DNA of 64,000 bases from Nostoc sp. PCC 7107 (GCF_000316625.1 NC_019676.1:5412501-5476500); one strand, 5' to 3'. Numbered from the stretch's first letter, positions 29,003 through 38,595 are shown. Numbers and translations: made by a program. The notes: a model not told the origin generated them from the letters alone.

Positions 29003-29950
29003 ATGGCGAAAATTATTGTGACGGGAGCGGCAGGTTTTATTGGTTCTCACATTACAGAAGTGCTGCTACAACAAGGAGAAGAAGTAATCGGTATTGATGA
29101 ATTTAATGATTACTACGATCCAATATTCAAACGTAAGAATGTTGCTCATTTAAGCTGCTGGCCGAACTTTAAATTAATTGAAGGAAATATTCAGTTTTTG
29201 GATTGGCAAACCTTACTCCAAGATGTGGAAATTATTTACCATCAAGCAGCACAAGCAGGAGTTAGGGCTAGTTGGGGTGATGGTTTCCGTGCTTATACTG
29301 AACGTAATATCAATTCTACACAAGTTTTATTAGAAGCAGCCAAGGATGCAAAAAAACTCAAAAGATTGGTGTTTGCTTCCACATCTAGTGTTTATGGTGA
29401 TGCGGAAACTTTACCAACTCATGAAAGCATTTGTCCCCATCCGGTTTCACCCTATGGCATTACTAAGTTAGCCGCAGAACGTTTGTGTGGGCTATATCAG
29501 AAAAACTTTAATGTGCCGATTGTGGCATTACGCTATTTTACAGTGTATGGGCCGAGACAACGCCCAGATATGGCATTTCATAAATTTTTCAAAGCTGTTT
29601 TGCAGGATCAAGCAATTCCAATTTATGGGGATGGACAGCAGACACGAGACTTTACTTTTGTGAGTGATGTTGTTGCGGCAAATTTGGCTGCGGCTAATAT
29701 AACGGAAGCAGTTGGTAAAATTTTAAACATTGGTGGTGGTAGCCGAGTTGTGTTAACAGAAGTTTTGGACACAATGGCAGAAATTGTCGGTAAACCTATT
29801 CAGAAAAACTACATTGAAAAAGCAATGGGAGATGCACGCCACACTGCGGCCGATATATCCCAAGCCCAGAAAATTTTGGGATATCAGCCGCAAGTGTCGC
29901 TGCGGGAAGGATTAGCACAAGAATGGCAGTGGGTGAAAGGATTATATTAA
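29003..29950 (+). CDS. NAD-dependent nucleotide-sugar epimerase (UDP-glucuronate 4-epimerase-like)
   Basis: 315 residues, extended SDR family. The Rossmann glycine motif 'VTGAAGFIGSHI' is at the N-terminus. The catalytic region has 'FASTSSVYGDA' and 'SPYGITKLAAE' (Tyr-x3-Lys). 'DEFNDYYDPIFKRKN' resembles the loop of UDP-glucuronate 4-epimerases, and 'YTVYGPRQRPDMAFHKF' is typical of that group. Other NDP-sugar epimerases or dehydratases cannot be excluded. It stands alone; a 32-bp repeat starts right at its stop codon. Confidence 0.85.
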   Translation: MAKIIVTGAAGFIGSHITEVLLQQGEEVIGIDEFNDYYDPIFKRKNVAHLSCWPNFKLIEGNIQFLDWQTLLQDVEIIYHQAAQAGVRASWGDGFRAYTERNINSTQVLLEAAKDAKKLKRLVFASTSSVYGDAETLPTHESICPHPVSPYGITKLAAERLCGLYQKNFNVPIVALRYFTVYGPRQRPDMAFHKFFKAVLQDQAIPIYGDGQQTRDFTFVSDVVAANLAAANITEAVGKILNIGGGSRVVLTEVLDTMAEIVGKPIQKNYIEKAMGDARHTAADISQAQKILGYQPQVSLREGLAQEWQWVKGLY

Positions 29951-29981
29951 ATGAGCAAGATTTGGATGTAATGCGATCGCA
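29950..29981 (+). repeat. Left copy of a 32-bp direct repeat flanking the TPR-CHAT gene
   Basis: Begins AATGAGCAAGATTTGGATGT and ends in a HIP1 site. The second copy at 33025-33056 is in the same orientation and differs at one base. A 16-bp core (AATGAGCAAGATTTGG) recurs inverted at 51089-51104. Confidence 0.7.
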
Positions 29982-30132
29982 TTTGAGGAGTAAAAGTCAC
30001 AAATTTCTGAAAACTTCAGCGATCGCTTTTTTGGAGATATGCGATCGCTGTATCTTAGAAGCATTATTCTTAGGTCAGGCGTAGGTTGAGTTGAGGCTTT
30101 GCGAAATCCAACATTTTCAGGATTTTATTGGG

Positions 30133-32667
30133 TTACGCTTCGCCTATTAGTGTAAATGCTGCCCAGTTAATTGGTAGAGAATTTTCTTTAATTCTGCCTA
30201 ACATGGCTTGGCGTAATGCTTGGGCTTTATCTGGATTTTTTTGCAGATGTTGATAAAACTCAGTCATGAGTAACTGCGTTTCTTCATCGGGAACTAACCA
30301 CAGGGAAACTAACACACTGGGAACACCAGCAGAAATTATCGAACGAGATAAACCAATCACACCATCACCGGTGATGCGTCCCCTTCCAGTTTCACAAGCA
30401 CTGATGACAAATAATTCGGCTTGCAGTTTTAAATCTAATATTTCTTCAGCAGTGAGTAAGCCATTACCTGTTTCTTGTTGATTTTTTGGGTTTGGTGCTA
30501 ATGCAATCCAACTGCCTAAACCGCGAATATCATCAGCCCATCCATGAGTTGCTAAATGAATAATTCGGGCTTTTGGTAGCAGTTTTAAAATTTGGTTTTT
30601 GGTTGCATCTTTACCGACGATGGCTTTGGTATTTAATAGCCGCGCAATTTCTTTAGCTTCAATTTCTGCACCGGGTAAAGCTTCTAATTGTTCTGGTTTG
30701 TCCCCAGGTTTGTAAGCGACACGGGGCATGATGGGATTACCAACAACTAAGGCATTTTGATTTGATGTGTTTCGTGTTTGGAGCCTTTGTTTATGAGTTA
30801 AATCTAATACTTGAATTGACGGTGCAGTGAGGATGGTATGTTTTTCAATGAGGTATTTATTGTCTGCATCTTTTAAGGCTGGGAAAGGCACAAAAAATAG
30901 AGATGCTTGAGGAATAAAAATAATATGAGCATTAGGGTCTTTGGGTAATTCTTGGGCGATTGGTTGAATCAGAATTTCATGGAGTTGCTGTAGAGGTTTT
31001 TTCCAAAGACGAGTGTTTGTACCAAGAATACTTTTAACTAAATTTTCCAGGTTGGTGTTTTGTTTTTGCCACAATGGTTTAAGGTCTTGGCTGTGAAATG
31101 TGACTTTACCGTTAGGTTTGATTACCCAAATATACAGTTCTGATTCTTGCGTTTGTTCTTTACCTTCTACCTTGAAGTCATCGTAAATAATTGAGTACTG
31201 CACTAAGGTAGCGTTTTGCTGTTTGGCAATTTGTTTTATCTCACCTATTGTTGGTGCGGAGAGCAATTTCATTTCGTTGCTATCTTTATTCAAGCGAGAT
31301 GAGAGTAATTCAACAAACGCTCTGGCGCGTCCGCGTTCGGATATTTCTAAAGCTGCATCGGTTTTATTTTGAGCGATGAGGACTTTTTGTAAAATGCGGT
31401 AAGTGCGACTTTGTTGCTCGAAAATAGAGACTTTATTAGTATCATTTAATTTTTGATCCCGCAGAGATTCCCGAACTTGAATTCCTTCATACAGTGTTTT
31501 CTCGGCTGCGGGGAGATTACCAGATTTGTAGAAAGCCAGTCCTAAATTGTTTAAAGCTATACCCTCACCCAGACGGTCTTTGATTTCACGGGCGATGGCT
31601 AATCTTTGCTGCTGGTATTCAATTGCTTTTGGGTAGTCTCCTAGAAGATAGTAAACATTACCGAGATTGCCTAGTGCATTACCTTCACCAAGACGGTCTT
31701 TGATTTCACGGGCAATGGCTAATCTCTGCTGCTGGTAGTCAATGACTTTTGGGTAGTCTCCTAGAGAGACGTAAGCAAGACCGAGATTTCCGAGTGACTG
31801 TCCTTCACCAAGACGGTCTTTGATTTCACGGGCGATGGCTAAACTTTGCTGCTGGTAGTCAATGACTTTTGGGTAGTCTCCTAGTGAATAGTAGGCATTA
31901 CCGAGATTTCCGAGTGACTGTCCTTCACCACGACGGTCTTTGATTTCACGGGCGATGGCTAAACTTTGCTGCTGGTAGTCAATGACTTTTGGGTAGTCTC
32001 CTAGTGAATAGTAGGCATTACCGAGATTTCCGAGTGACTGTCCTTCACCACGACGGTCTTTGATTTCACGGGCGATGGCTAAACTTTGCTGCTGGTAGTC
32101 AATGACTTTTGGGTAGTCTCCTAGTGAATAGTAGGCATTACCGAGATTGCCTAGTGCATTACCTTCACCAAGACGGTCTTTGATTTCACGGGCGATGGCT
32201 AAACTTTGCTGCTGGTAGTCAATGACTTTTGGGTAGTCTCCTAGTGAATAGTAGGCATTACCGAGATTGCCTAGTGCATTACCTTCACCACGACGGTCTT
32301 TGATTTCACGGGCGATGGCTAATCTCTGCTGCTGGTATTCTATGGCTTTGGGGTAGTTTCCTAGTAAATCGTAAGCAACACCGAGATTTCCTAGTGCTTT
32401 ACCCTCACCTTGACGGTCTTGAATTTCACGATAAATATTGAGTGCTTGTTGCCAAGACTGTAATGCTGCTTCAAATTGACTGATTTGATACTGCTGAACA
32501 CCTTGGTCTAACAGTCTATCTGCTTCGGCTTTGCGTGGGTTTGGGGTTTGTGCTGAAGCGACTAAGTTGGAATTGAGGAGAAAATTTAGTTTGGGTAAAT
32601 CTAAGTTGATGCTGATAGTTGTAGTCAGCAAGGCGATGAGGGCATATTTGCAGAGTTTGAAGTGCAT
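30133..32667 (-). CDS. TPR-repeat CHAT-domain protein (caspase-like)
   Basis: 844 residues from the ATG at 32667. A signal peptide or anchor (about 5-25) is followed by about nine tandem 40-residue TPR units ('LGNLGNAYYSLGDYPKVIDYQQQSLAIAREIKDR'-type). The C-terminal CHAT domain has the catalytic pair in 'IIHLATHGWADDI' (His) and 'FVISACETGRGR' (Cys), then 'GLSRSIISAGVPSVLVSLW'. CHAT proteases are caspase relatives; here the protein is probably exported or membrane-tethered. The TPR units are almost identical at the DNA level. A 42-bp tandem array lies upstream in its presumed promoter region. Confidence 0.88.
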   Translation of the reverse strand: MHFKLCKYALIALLTTTISINLDLPKLNFLLNSNLVASAQTPNPRKAEADRLLDQGVQQYQISQFEAALQSWQQALNIYREIQDRQGEGKALGNLGVAYDLLGNYPKAIEYQQQRLAIAREIKDRRGEGNALGNLGNAYYSLGDYPKVIDYQQQSLAIAREIKDRLGEGNALGNLGNAYYSLGDYPKVIDYQQQSLAIAREIKDRRGEGQSLGNLGNAYYSLGDYPKVIDYQQQSLAIAREIKDRRGEGQSLGNLGNAYYSLGDYPKVIDYQQQSLAIAREIKDRLGEGQSLGNLGLAYVSLGDYPKVIDYQQQRLAIAREIKDRLGEGNALGNLGNVYYLLGDYPKAIEYQQQRLAIAREIKDRLGEGIALNNLGLAFYKSGNLPAAEKTLYEGIQVRESLRDQKLNDTNKVSIFEQQSRTYRILQKVLIAQNKTDAALEISERGRARAFVELLSSRLNKDSNEMKLLSAPTIGEIKQIAKQQNATLVQYSIIYDDFKVEGKEQTQESELYIWVIKPNGKVTFHSQDLKPLWQKQNTNLENLVKSILGTNTRLWKKPLQQLHEILIQPIAQELPKDPNAHIIFIPQASLFFVPFPALKDADNKYLIEKHTILTAPSIQVLDLTHKQRLQTRNTSNQNALVVGNPIMPRVAYKPGDKPEQLEALPGAEIEAKEIARLLNTKAIVGKDATKNQILKLLPKARIIHLATHGWADDIRGLGSWIALAPNPKNQQETGNGLLTAEEILDLKLQAELFVISACETGRGRITGDGVIGLSRSIISAGVPSVLVSLWLVPDEETQLLMTEFYQHLQKNPDKAQALRQAMLGRIKENSLPINWAAFTLIGEA
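31561..32440. repeat. 120-bp coding repeats of the TPR region
   Basis: Seven or so consecutive 120-bp units (40 codons each) within the TPR-CHAT gene are nearly identical. For example, the units beginning at 31921 and 32041 agree over their first 108 bases. This points to recent duplication or gene conversion. Confidence 0.85.
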
Positions 32668-32828
32668 GGGTTTAATTTGTAATTTGTAATGACGCTTGCG
32701 GACTCGTGCTTCTCTACAAAACACTGGGCGAAGCTGCGTTTACGTAATTTTTAATGAAAAAGGTTAGATTTAGTCTAAGTTTATAGGTTTTTATCTGTAG
32801 CGTTTATAAAAGATTCATTCATGAGCAT

Positions 32829-33005
32829 CAAAGACTCATTAATGGAGTTCTAAGACTCATTCACAAATATCAAAGACTCATTAATGGAGTTCTAAGACTC
32901 ATTCACAAATATCAAAGACTCATTAATGAAGTTCCGAGACTCATTCACGAGTATCAAAGACTCATTAATGAAGTTCCGAGACTCATTCACGAGTATCAAA
33001 GGCTC
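32829..33005. repeat. 42-bp tandem repeat array (21-bp sub-units)
   Basis: Four head-to-tail copies of 42 bp (starting 32829, 32871, 32913 and 32955) plus a broken fifth. Each copy is itself two 21-bp halves that share AAGACTCATT or GAGACTCATT. The copies differ at a few positions in a pairwise pattern. The array lies about 160 bp upstream of the TPR-CHAT start codon, in otherwise non-coding DNA. Confidence 0.9.
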
Positions 33006-33024
33006 TTAAAATCTCACAGTCATG

Positions 33025-33056
33025 AATGAGCAAGATTTGGATGTAGTGCGATCGCA
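33025..33056 (+). repeat. Right copy of the 32-bp direct repeat flanking the TPR-CHAT gene
   Basis: Same sequence as 29950-29981 apart from one base (GTAGTG in place of GTAATG). It lies between the 42-bp array and the hairpin that follows the big membrane-protein gene. Confidence 0.7.
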
Positions 33057-33083
33057 AATTTTGAGTAACCCCAAAAATACGCA

Positions 33084-33134
33084 TACATCTTGCACCTGAC
33101 GATTAAAATCGTCGGGGCTAGGTGCAAGATATGT
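33084..33134. repeat. Long hairpin after the 1293-codon gene
   Basis: Nested inverted repeats: an outer ATCTTGCACCT / AGGTGCAAGAT pair and an inner GACGATT / AATCGTC pair, with GGGGCTA on one side, as in the repeat at 448. It is placed to act as a terminator for the minus-strand gene that stops at 33174, or is a dispersed palindromic repeat. Confidence 0.55.
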
Positions 33135-33173
33135 GTTTGGGCTTATATATTAGCGTGTATGGCGGAAAACTAA

Positions 33174-36100
33174 TTACTCCCATTGATCCAATTCATGACT
33201 GCGGTTGCGAAGTAAGCTATTAATTTGGGTGCGGTGAGTTTCAAAGTTGGCGGCGATATAAATGAGTAAAATGCCCAGTAGCAAACCAATCACCCATTTT
33301 AAAAACGGGTAATTTAAGCTAAGAATGACTAATTGATAAATGCTGGTAATTAAAAAAGTAGCTGTCCCGACATAGAGAAAAGCGCGAATCCGCAAAGCTA
33401 ATCCGGCAAAAATAGCAATGAGACTGAATATTCCGGGAATAAAAACTCTATTTTGATGAAAGAACAGCGCCCATCCACAAATTAAACTCATACCTACAAG
33501 TCTGACAATGTGCCGAGATGATTTATATTCAGGTAGTTTTAGCTGTGGATCAATTTGGGCAATGTACAACAGTGATAATCCACTGGCGGTAAAATACCAC
33601 AAGGCATCAGTGAGATTTAATTGATGCAACCATTTAAATAATGCCCAATCAATTAAGGCGACGCTGATATATGTCACCCGGATATTGTTACTCACCTTAG
33701 CTAAGATGAGGTAAAATCCCGCGACTATGAGCAGTGTCATTGGGTAAACTGGCAGTCTAGTTTCCCATAAAATTATTAATGGCAGAATGTATGCAGCAAG
33801 TTGCCAAGGTCTTTTTGACCAACCCCAATTTTCCCAAGGTAAGCTGTATAAGAAGTAAGCTGTTAAACAAGCAATAGCCCCATTCCAAGGTACTAACGGC
33901 CCGGTTATCCACTGTCCAACGGCAGTTTCTCGCCAATAAACTCGCATTCCGGCTGCTTCTAATAAGCCGAGGTAAACCCACATTTCTTCTACGGTGATTC
34001 TGCCCAGAACACGGGGCGAATTACTAGTACCTCGTCCTTGAAAAATGGCATACACAATTAATAATGCCCCTGTACCCAATCCCACAAGACGGTTACTTTG
34101 AATGGGCAAGGTAATGGCAGCCATTAATAGTACACTACTCCAAGCCCAGTGTAGATGGGCGATGCCTTGGATTTCTGCGCGGCTGAGGCGTAAGTATTGG
34201 CTTAACCAAGGGGATAATCGGCTGTAAACTAACATGATGCTTGTCCCCAAAGTGGACATGGCAATTAAAGCATCGCCAAAACCGCCGCCTGTGGCTTGGA
34301 ACATTTGATAGAACAAGAGTTCATAGGCAGAAATTGATACGCCAATAATGCCAAAGTACAGCAGAGGTTTGAAATCTGGGTGTCGTCTCCCGACACCAAT
34401 AATGATTAACGCTACACCCAAGGTAAATAAACCTGTCCATTCGGTAAAAGCGTTTAAACGGAGTACAACACTAAATGCGCCATAAACTAAAGGTAAAATA
34501 TGTAAACTGCTAGGAAGCTTTTCAGGCTGATATCGTCGTCGCCACCATTCCCCTAAAAGTTGGGTGAATAAACCTAAAGCAATATTAGCGATCGCCACTC
34601 TAATTGTCGAACGTTCTCCAAAGGCTAATACTTCAGCTAGGAATAATTCTACACACCAACCAATGGCGTAAAATGCCCAATCTGTGGGTTCTCGCCAACT
34701 ACGATAGGTAATGGCTACTAAAGTAATGGCACTTGCTACTAAATACCATACTCCTGGAGTGACAGCGGCATCATAAACGAAGAATGAGTGTATCGTCAGT
34801 GATAATAATGTTGTGAAACATAAAGCGATCGCCCATTTATCACTAGCATCTGCATATATATCTGCTAATTCATGGTTGCGTTGTTGCAATACTTTCCGCA
34901 TTAACCATAAACTCAAAGTGGCGATCGCACCAACTACTAACCAACCGGCAATAGCTAGGTGGGGTAATCCCGGTATACCTTCCCACAGCAACGCCGCCAC
35001 AAAACTCAGTCCTAAACCGATGGTGAATCCGGCTGTTGGTTGATTTCTCAGATAGCGGGTGTTGACATACATCACACCTACACCCACAGCCAAACCAATT
35101 AATCTTGTTTCGGGTAGGGGGATAGTTAATAACTGCACCATGACTACAGCTAGAAGACTCAAGAAACTTCTGATAGTGCGGCGTTGTGCTGTGGTGCGAC
35201 TGGCTAAAATTGTTAAAGATAAGGGTGTAATTAACCACATCACTCCCCAATGTGCTTGGCTAAAAGTTACACCATTCCAAGATGAGAGGAGATTTACGCA
35301 CAAGAGAAAAAAGCTGAATATCGATAATCCTAAGCCAAAATACCATGCACTACGTTGCCATACACCACTGCCAAGACTAAATCCCCATTCTGCCAGCATC
35401 AGGGTTAACAAAATACCTGCCCAGTAGTAATAGGAGAGATTTGGTAATAACCAATCAATTACAGAAAAAATTGCCAGTAATCCTAGGGCGTGAGTCAGGT
35501 AGATTAAAGGCGTGGAAGATGGTGAACGGCGTTTGGTGACAACAACCAGGGTAATGGTAGAAAAAACTAAATTTAGCGATCGCAAAGTAGGATTAATTGT
35601 GGCGATAGTAGTTAAACTAGTGCCGAATAATAGTGCGAGTGCTTCGCCAAAATTCGCCAAATCTCGTTTCTCGGTGTGACGCAAGCGATCGCCCAACCAT
35701 ACCATAAAGATTAAATAAGGAAATAATGCCAAACTCAGCAACGCCCAAGGTTCATTTTGCGCCTGCGTGAGATTTGTGGCAATTGCGATCGTCCATTGTT
35801 GCATTCCCAGGGGGACTAATCGCCAACCCAGCCAAATCGACTGTAAGCCAATAGCGAACAACGCCGCTAAGTCAAAATTTAGGTTGTATCTCTGCAAACG
35901 CTGACTTACATACCACAAAGCCAAACCACTCACAGCCAAAGCTTGCCCTGGATAATCGACTACAGCGACAGCCCAACCAAGGAAGAGTAAAATACCTCCC
36001 AATAATTCCCAAAAAGTATTGAGTGCTGGGTGCTGAGTATTATATACCTCTGCCTCCTGCCCCCTGCCGTCTGCCTCCTGCTGCTGTACTAACCAAGTAA

Positions 36101-37055
36101 TCAACCAACCGCAGACACCAATGGCTAAACCCAGTTGAGTGACATTTACCCCAGCGACAAAAATTGCTCGTGATAGCAGTAATATCAGCGAATAAACAAT
36201 GACAGTAACAAATAAACTGAGTTGATTTTCGGCGTTAATACGTTGTTGGCGACGAATGTAATATACAGTCAGTAGAGTTGTCCCAATCATCGCTGCATAC
36301 ACAGCAATTAAAGGAAAAACCTTGATTTTCCAACCCCAATGTAAATAACTCAACGCCAGGATATTGATGAGGGGTAACTTGCTAATGCGGGAGTTGGGAA
36401 AAACTGTACGATTTTGGCAGAGTAAAACTGTAATGAAAGTTAGGGTAGGAGCAGCGATCGCAACTGTCAACCAATTAAGCGGATTTTGCCACAACCCGAA
36501 ACTATCCATTGCCCAAAAATTCACAGGCACAAGAAATAAGGTGACAATCAACAATGTCTGAGTTGTTAATCTCAGATTAGCTTGTTTAGCAGTCCAAAAA
36601 CTTAAACCCCAAAACGTTAAAGTATAGACAAATAAAACCCCATACTGTCCCGCAGCAGGAAACCTTTCCCACTGACTTGCAGCTAATACCCCAGAGGATA
36701 GTACGACTAAAAATACACCTAAAAATAATAGCCAGCGCACACTCAACTCTTCCCCCAGAGATTGCAACATCTGAGTGACAAAATTGGGTTGAGTAGGCTG
36801 TTTTGGCGGTGGTGGCGAATAAGCAATTAATGGTTTTTCAGCCTGTCTCGGAGTTGCAACTGCTACCTGTGGTTCTGGTGCGCCTTGCGGCTGTAACACT
36901 ACTGCACAAGTGAGATATTCTCGACATAGCTGCTTAACTTGGGCATCAGATATTAAACCTAAGCGTAGCCATAAATCCAATCCTTCCAATAGCTGCGGAT
37001 GGGAAGATGGTAGAGTCAGGTGAATTTTTAACGGGCGCTCTGGGGACGATGACAT
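33174..37055 (-). CDS. Very large multi-pass membrane protein, DUF2157-like
   Basis: 1293 residues. A cytosolic start of about 110 residues includes 'LLEGLDLWLRLGLISDAQVKQLCREYL' (the DUF2157-like helix pair) and a Pro-rich linker ('SPPPPKQPTQPN'). The remainder is around 30 or more hydrophobic helices with short loops. Such giant proteins are conserved in filamentous cyanobacteria but have no known role. Near residue 330-350 a hydrophilic stretch ('QQQEADGRGQEAEVYNTQHPA'-type) is encoded by DNA that looks like an intergenic repeat, suggesting a repeat inserted in frame. Confidence 0.8.
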   Translation of the reverse strand: MSSSPERPLKIHLTLPSSHPQLLEGLDLWLRLGLISDAQVKQLCREYLTCAVVLQPQGAPEPQVAVATPRQAEKPLIAYSPPPPKQPTQPNFVTQMLQSLGEELSVRWLLFLGVFLVVLSSGVLAASQWERFPAAGQYGVLFVYTLTFWGLSFWTAKQANLRLTTQTLLIVTLFLVPVNFWAMDSFGLWQNPLNWLTVAIAAPTLTFITVLLCQNRTVFPNSRISKLPLINILALSYLHWGWKIKVFPLIAVYAAMIGTTLLTVYYIRRQQRINAENQLSLFVTVIVYSLILLLSRAIFVAGVNVTQLGLAIGVCGWLITWLVQQQEADGRGQEAEVYNTQHPALNTFWELLGGILLFLGWAVAVVDYPGQALAVSGLALWYVSQRLQRYNLNFDLAALFAIGLQSIWLGWRLVPLGMQQWTIAIATNLTQAQNEPWALLSLALFPYLIFMVWLGDRLRHTEKRDLANFGEALALLFGTSLTTIATINPTLRSLNLVFSTITLVVVTKRRSPSSTPLIYLTHALGLLAIFSVIDWLLPNLSYYYWAGILLTLMLAEWGFSLGSGVWQRSAWYFGLGLSIFSFFLLCVNLLSSWNGVTFSQAHWGVMWLITPLSLTILASRTTAQRRTIRSFLSLLAVVMVQLLTIPLPETRLIGLAVGVGVMYVNTRYLRNQPTAGFTIGLGLSFVAALLWEGIPGLPHLAIAGWLVVGAIATLSLWLMRKVLQQRNHELADIYADASDKWAIALCFTTLLSLTIHSFFVYDAAVTPGVWYLVASAITLVAITYRSWREPTDWAFYAIGWCVELFLAEVLAFGERSTIRVAIANIALGLFTQLLGEWWRRRYQPEKLPSSLHILPLVYGAFSVVLRLNAFTEWTGLFTLGVALIIIGVGRRHPDFKPLLYFGIIGVSISAYELLFYQMFQATGGGFGDALIAMSTLGTSIMLVYSRLSPWLSQYLRLSRAEIQGIAHLHWAWSSVLLMAAITLPIQSNRLVGLGTGALLIVYAIFQGRGTSNSPRVLGRITVEEMWVYLGLLEAAGMRVYWRETAVGQWITGPLVPWNGAIACLTAYFLYSLPWENWGWSKRPWQLAAYILPLIILWETRLPVYPMTLLIVAGFYLILAKVSNNIRVTYISVALIDWALFKWLHQLNLTDALWYFTASGLSLLYIAQIDPQLKLPEYKSSRHIVRLVGMSLICGWALFFHQNRVFIPGIFSLIAIFAGLALRIRAFLYVGTATFLITSIYQLVILSLNYPFLKWVIGLLLGILLIYIAANFETHRTQINSLLRNRSHELDQWE

Positions 37056-37191
37056 AAGTGTCAGCCGTGTAGGTATATACTTAATCTTGTTTTGGGTAAA
37101 GTATATCTTGACTCAACTTGTGCCAGTTAGTAGAGCGATCGCTAGAATATCTTAAGGTAGTAGCAAAATCCCGATTCCTTAAGATTAACTA

Positions 37192-37385
37192 ATGGGACGA
37201 AAATATATTATCTTCCGTGCCGAAATGACCGAAGAACAGTAACTAGGGTTGAGGAATATTCCGCAGAACTGCCAATCAGTAATGTTGAAGCAATAGTTAT
37301 TTGTTACTGCCGTTATTCTCCTATAACTATATATTTAGAGGCGTTGTCCCAAATTCAGTATGCACAAAAGTTACAAGAAGTTTAG
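37192..37385 (+). pseudogene. Possible frameshifted small gene remnant
   Basis: An ATG-started frame of 16 codons ('MGRKYIIFRAEMTEEQ') stops at 37240. A second frame, open from 37242 to the stop at 37385, continues with protein-like sequence ('TRVEEYSAELPISNVEA...ALSQIQYAQKLQEV'). A single indel near 37240 would join them into a protein of about 64 residues. I recognise no family. It may equally be chance. Confidence 0.25.
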
Positions 37386-37434
37386 CTAAAACATTTGATT
37401 GAGATATGGTTGGAGGATTATTGATAGAGAAGCC

Positions 37435-37908
37435 ATGAGTGAATTAATCCATGACAAAATTCAGGAGTTAAAGAGATTAACCAATAGGTTACTCCCTGTA
37501 GCGGAAGCATTGATTGAACTTATTCAATTACGCTCACGGTTTGCATATGACACTGATGATCATAAACCACTAATTAATTTATCAAATTCGGTTGATATTG
37601 AATCTTTAAAAGATGTAAAAAGAAAATTAAATAACCTTGACTATTTTCAAAAAGAGTCACTTTCCATTGATGACAAAAAGATGATTATTGGTATTGAAGA
37701 TGATGTCAAACTTGCCCAAGAAAGATTACAAAGTTTGTTTAAGCATTCGATTATTCCTATATCCGTTAGAGAAGAATTAACTCGAATAGCTTTTTCTCAA
37801 ATTGGGCATGATGATCTGCGGAAAGAATCAGAGGTTCACTGCCAAATAATCAGCAAATTTTTAGATTCAATTAACCTAACGCTAAAAAACAAATTCGGAG
37901 ATTCATAA
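37435..37908 (+). CDS. Hypothetical protein, helical
   Basis: 157 residues from the ATG at 37435; a TTG at 37399 would add 12 residues. The protein is soluble and mostly helical with heptad-like stretches ('LIHDKIQELKRLTNRLLPVAEALIELIQL', 'VKLAQERLQSLF'). AT-rich. The next gene on the strand encodes a membrane protein 30 bp later, so they probably form a two-gene unit. I do not recognise the family. Confidence 0.55.
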   Translation: MSELIHDKIQELKRLTNRLLPVAEALIELIQLRSRFAYDTDDHKPLINLSNSVDIESLKDVKRKLNNLDYFQKESLSIDDKKMIIGIEDDVKLAQERLQSLFKHSIIPISVREELTRIAFSQIGHDDLRKESEVHCQIISKFLDSINLTLKNKFGDS

Positions 37909-37938
37909 ATAGAAAATAAAAATAGCGAAAATTTTTTG

Positions 37939-38595
37939 GTGAATATATTAGTAAGTGTAGATTTACTAGATGATTATACGGTAGCTATCATAGGTGCTAT
38001 GACGGCAATTGAGTTGCGTAAAGTCCGTGTCGAAACTCTAGCGCGCAAGGACAAGGAAAGAAAAAATAAAATTGTTAAATGGATTAGTCTTTACATAGTT
38101 GGTTTAATAGCTTTCGCTTTAATTGTTTTGATAGCAATCTTTTCTTATAAGCGAAATGAATTTACTTCATGGTGTGGGGACTCTCTATCTACATGTATTG
38201 TGCCAATTATCAAAGTACCTTTTCAAGTAATTATATGGAGTTTTATTGGTAGCTTTGCCGCAACTTTATACCGCTTTAATCGCCAGTCCATTTACCAGTT
38301 TAGTGATTTAATCAAATGGATGTTTACCCGACATGTACAAGGAGTTGTGCTAGGATCAGTTTTTTATCTAGTCATAGTTTCAGGAATTTCTATCCTTTCT
38401 GGAAATATAGAAAACTCTACAGGCAGGGAAGTAAAAAGTGATGAATTAATACTTATTCTTTCATTCCTAATTGGTTTCAGTGATAGGTTTGTTGACAGTG
38501 TTTTTAATACCTTGATTGATCGATATAGTCCCTCAAGGACTAACGGTAGTAACAATAAACGGAGAAAAGTTATTAGGAGTTTCAATCATAGGTAG
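37939..38595 (+). CDS. Hypothetical membrane protein
   Basis: About 218 residues from the GTG at 37939 (a TTG at 37936 is also possible). Four hydrophobic segments can be seen: 'WISLYIVGLIAFALIVLIAIF' (about 50-70), 'VPFQVIIWSFIGSFAATLY', 'GVVLGSVFYLVIVSGISIL' and 'ELILILSFLIGFSDRFVDSVF'. The last, with 'GFSDRFVDSVFNTLIDRY', resembles endings of other cyanobacterial membrane proteins of unknown role. It follows the helical protein gene by 30 bp. Confidence 0.5.
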   Translation: MNILVSVDLLDDYTVAIIGAMTAIELRKVRVETLARKDKERKNKIVKWISLYIVGLIAFALIVLIAIFSYKRNEFTSWCGDSLSTCIVPIIKVPFQVIIWSFIGSFAATLYRFNRQSIYQFSDLIKWMFTRHVQGVVLGSVFYLVIVSGISILSGNIENSTGREVKSDELILILSFLIGFSDRFVDSVFNTLIDRYSPSRTNGSNNKRRKVIRSFNHR

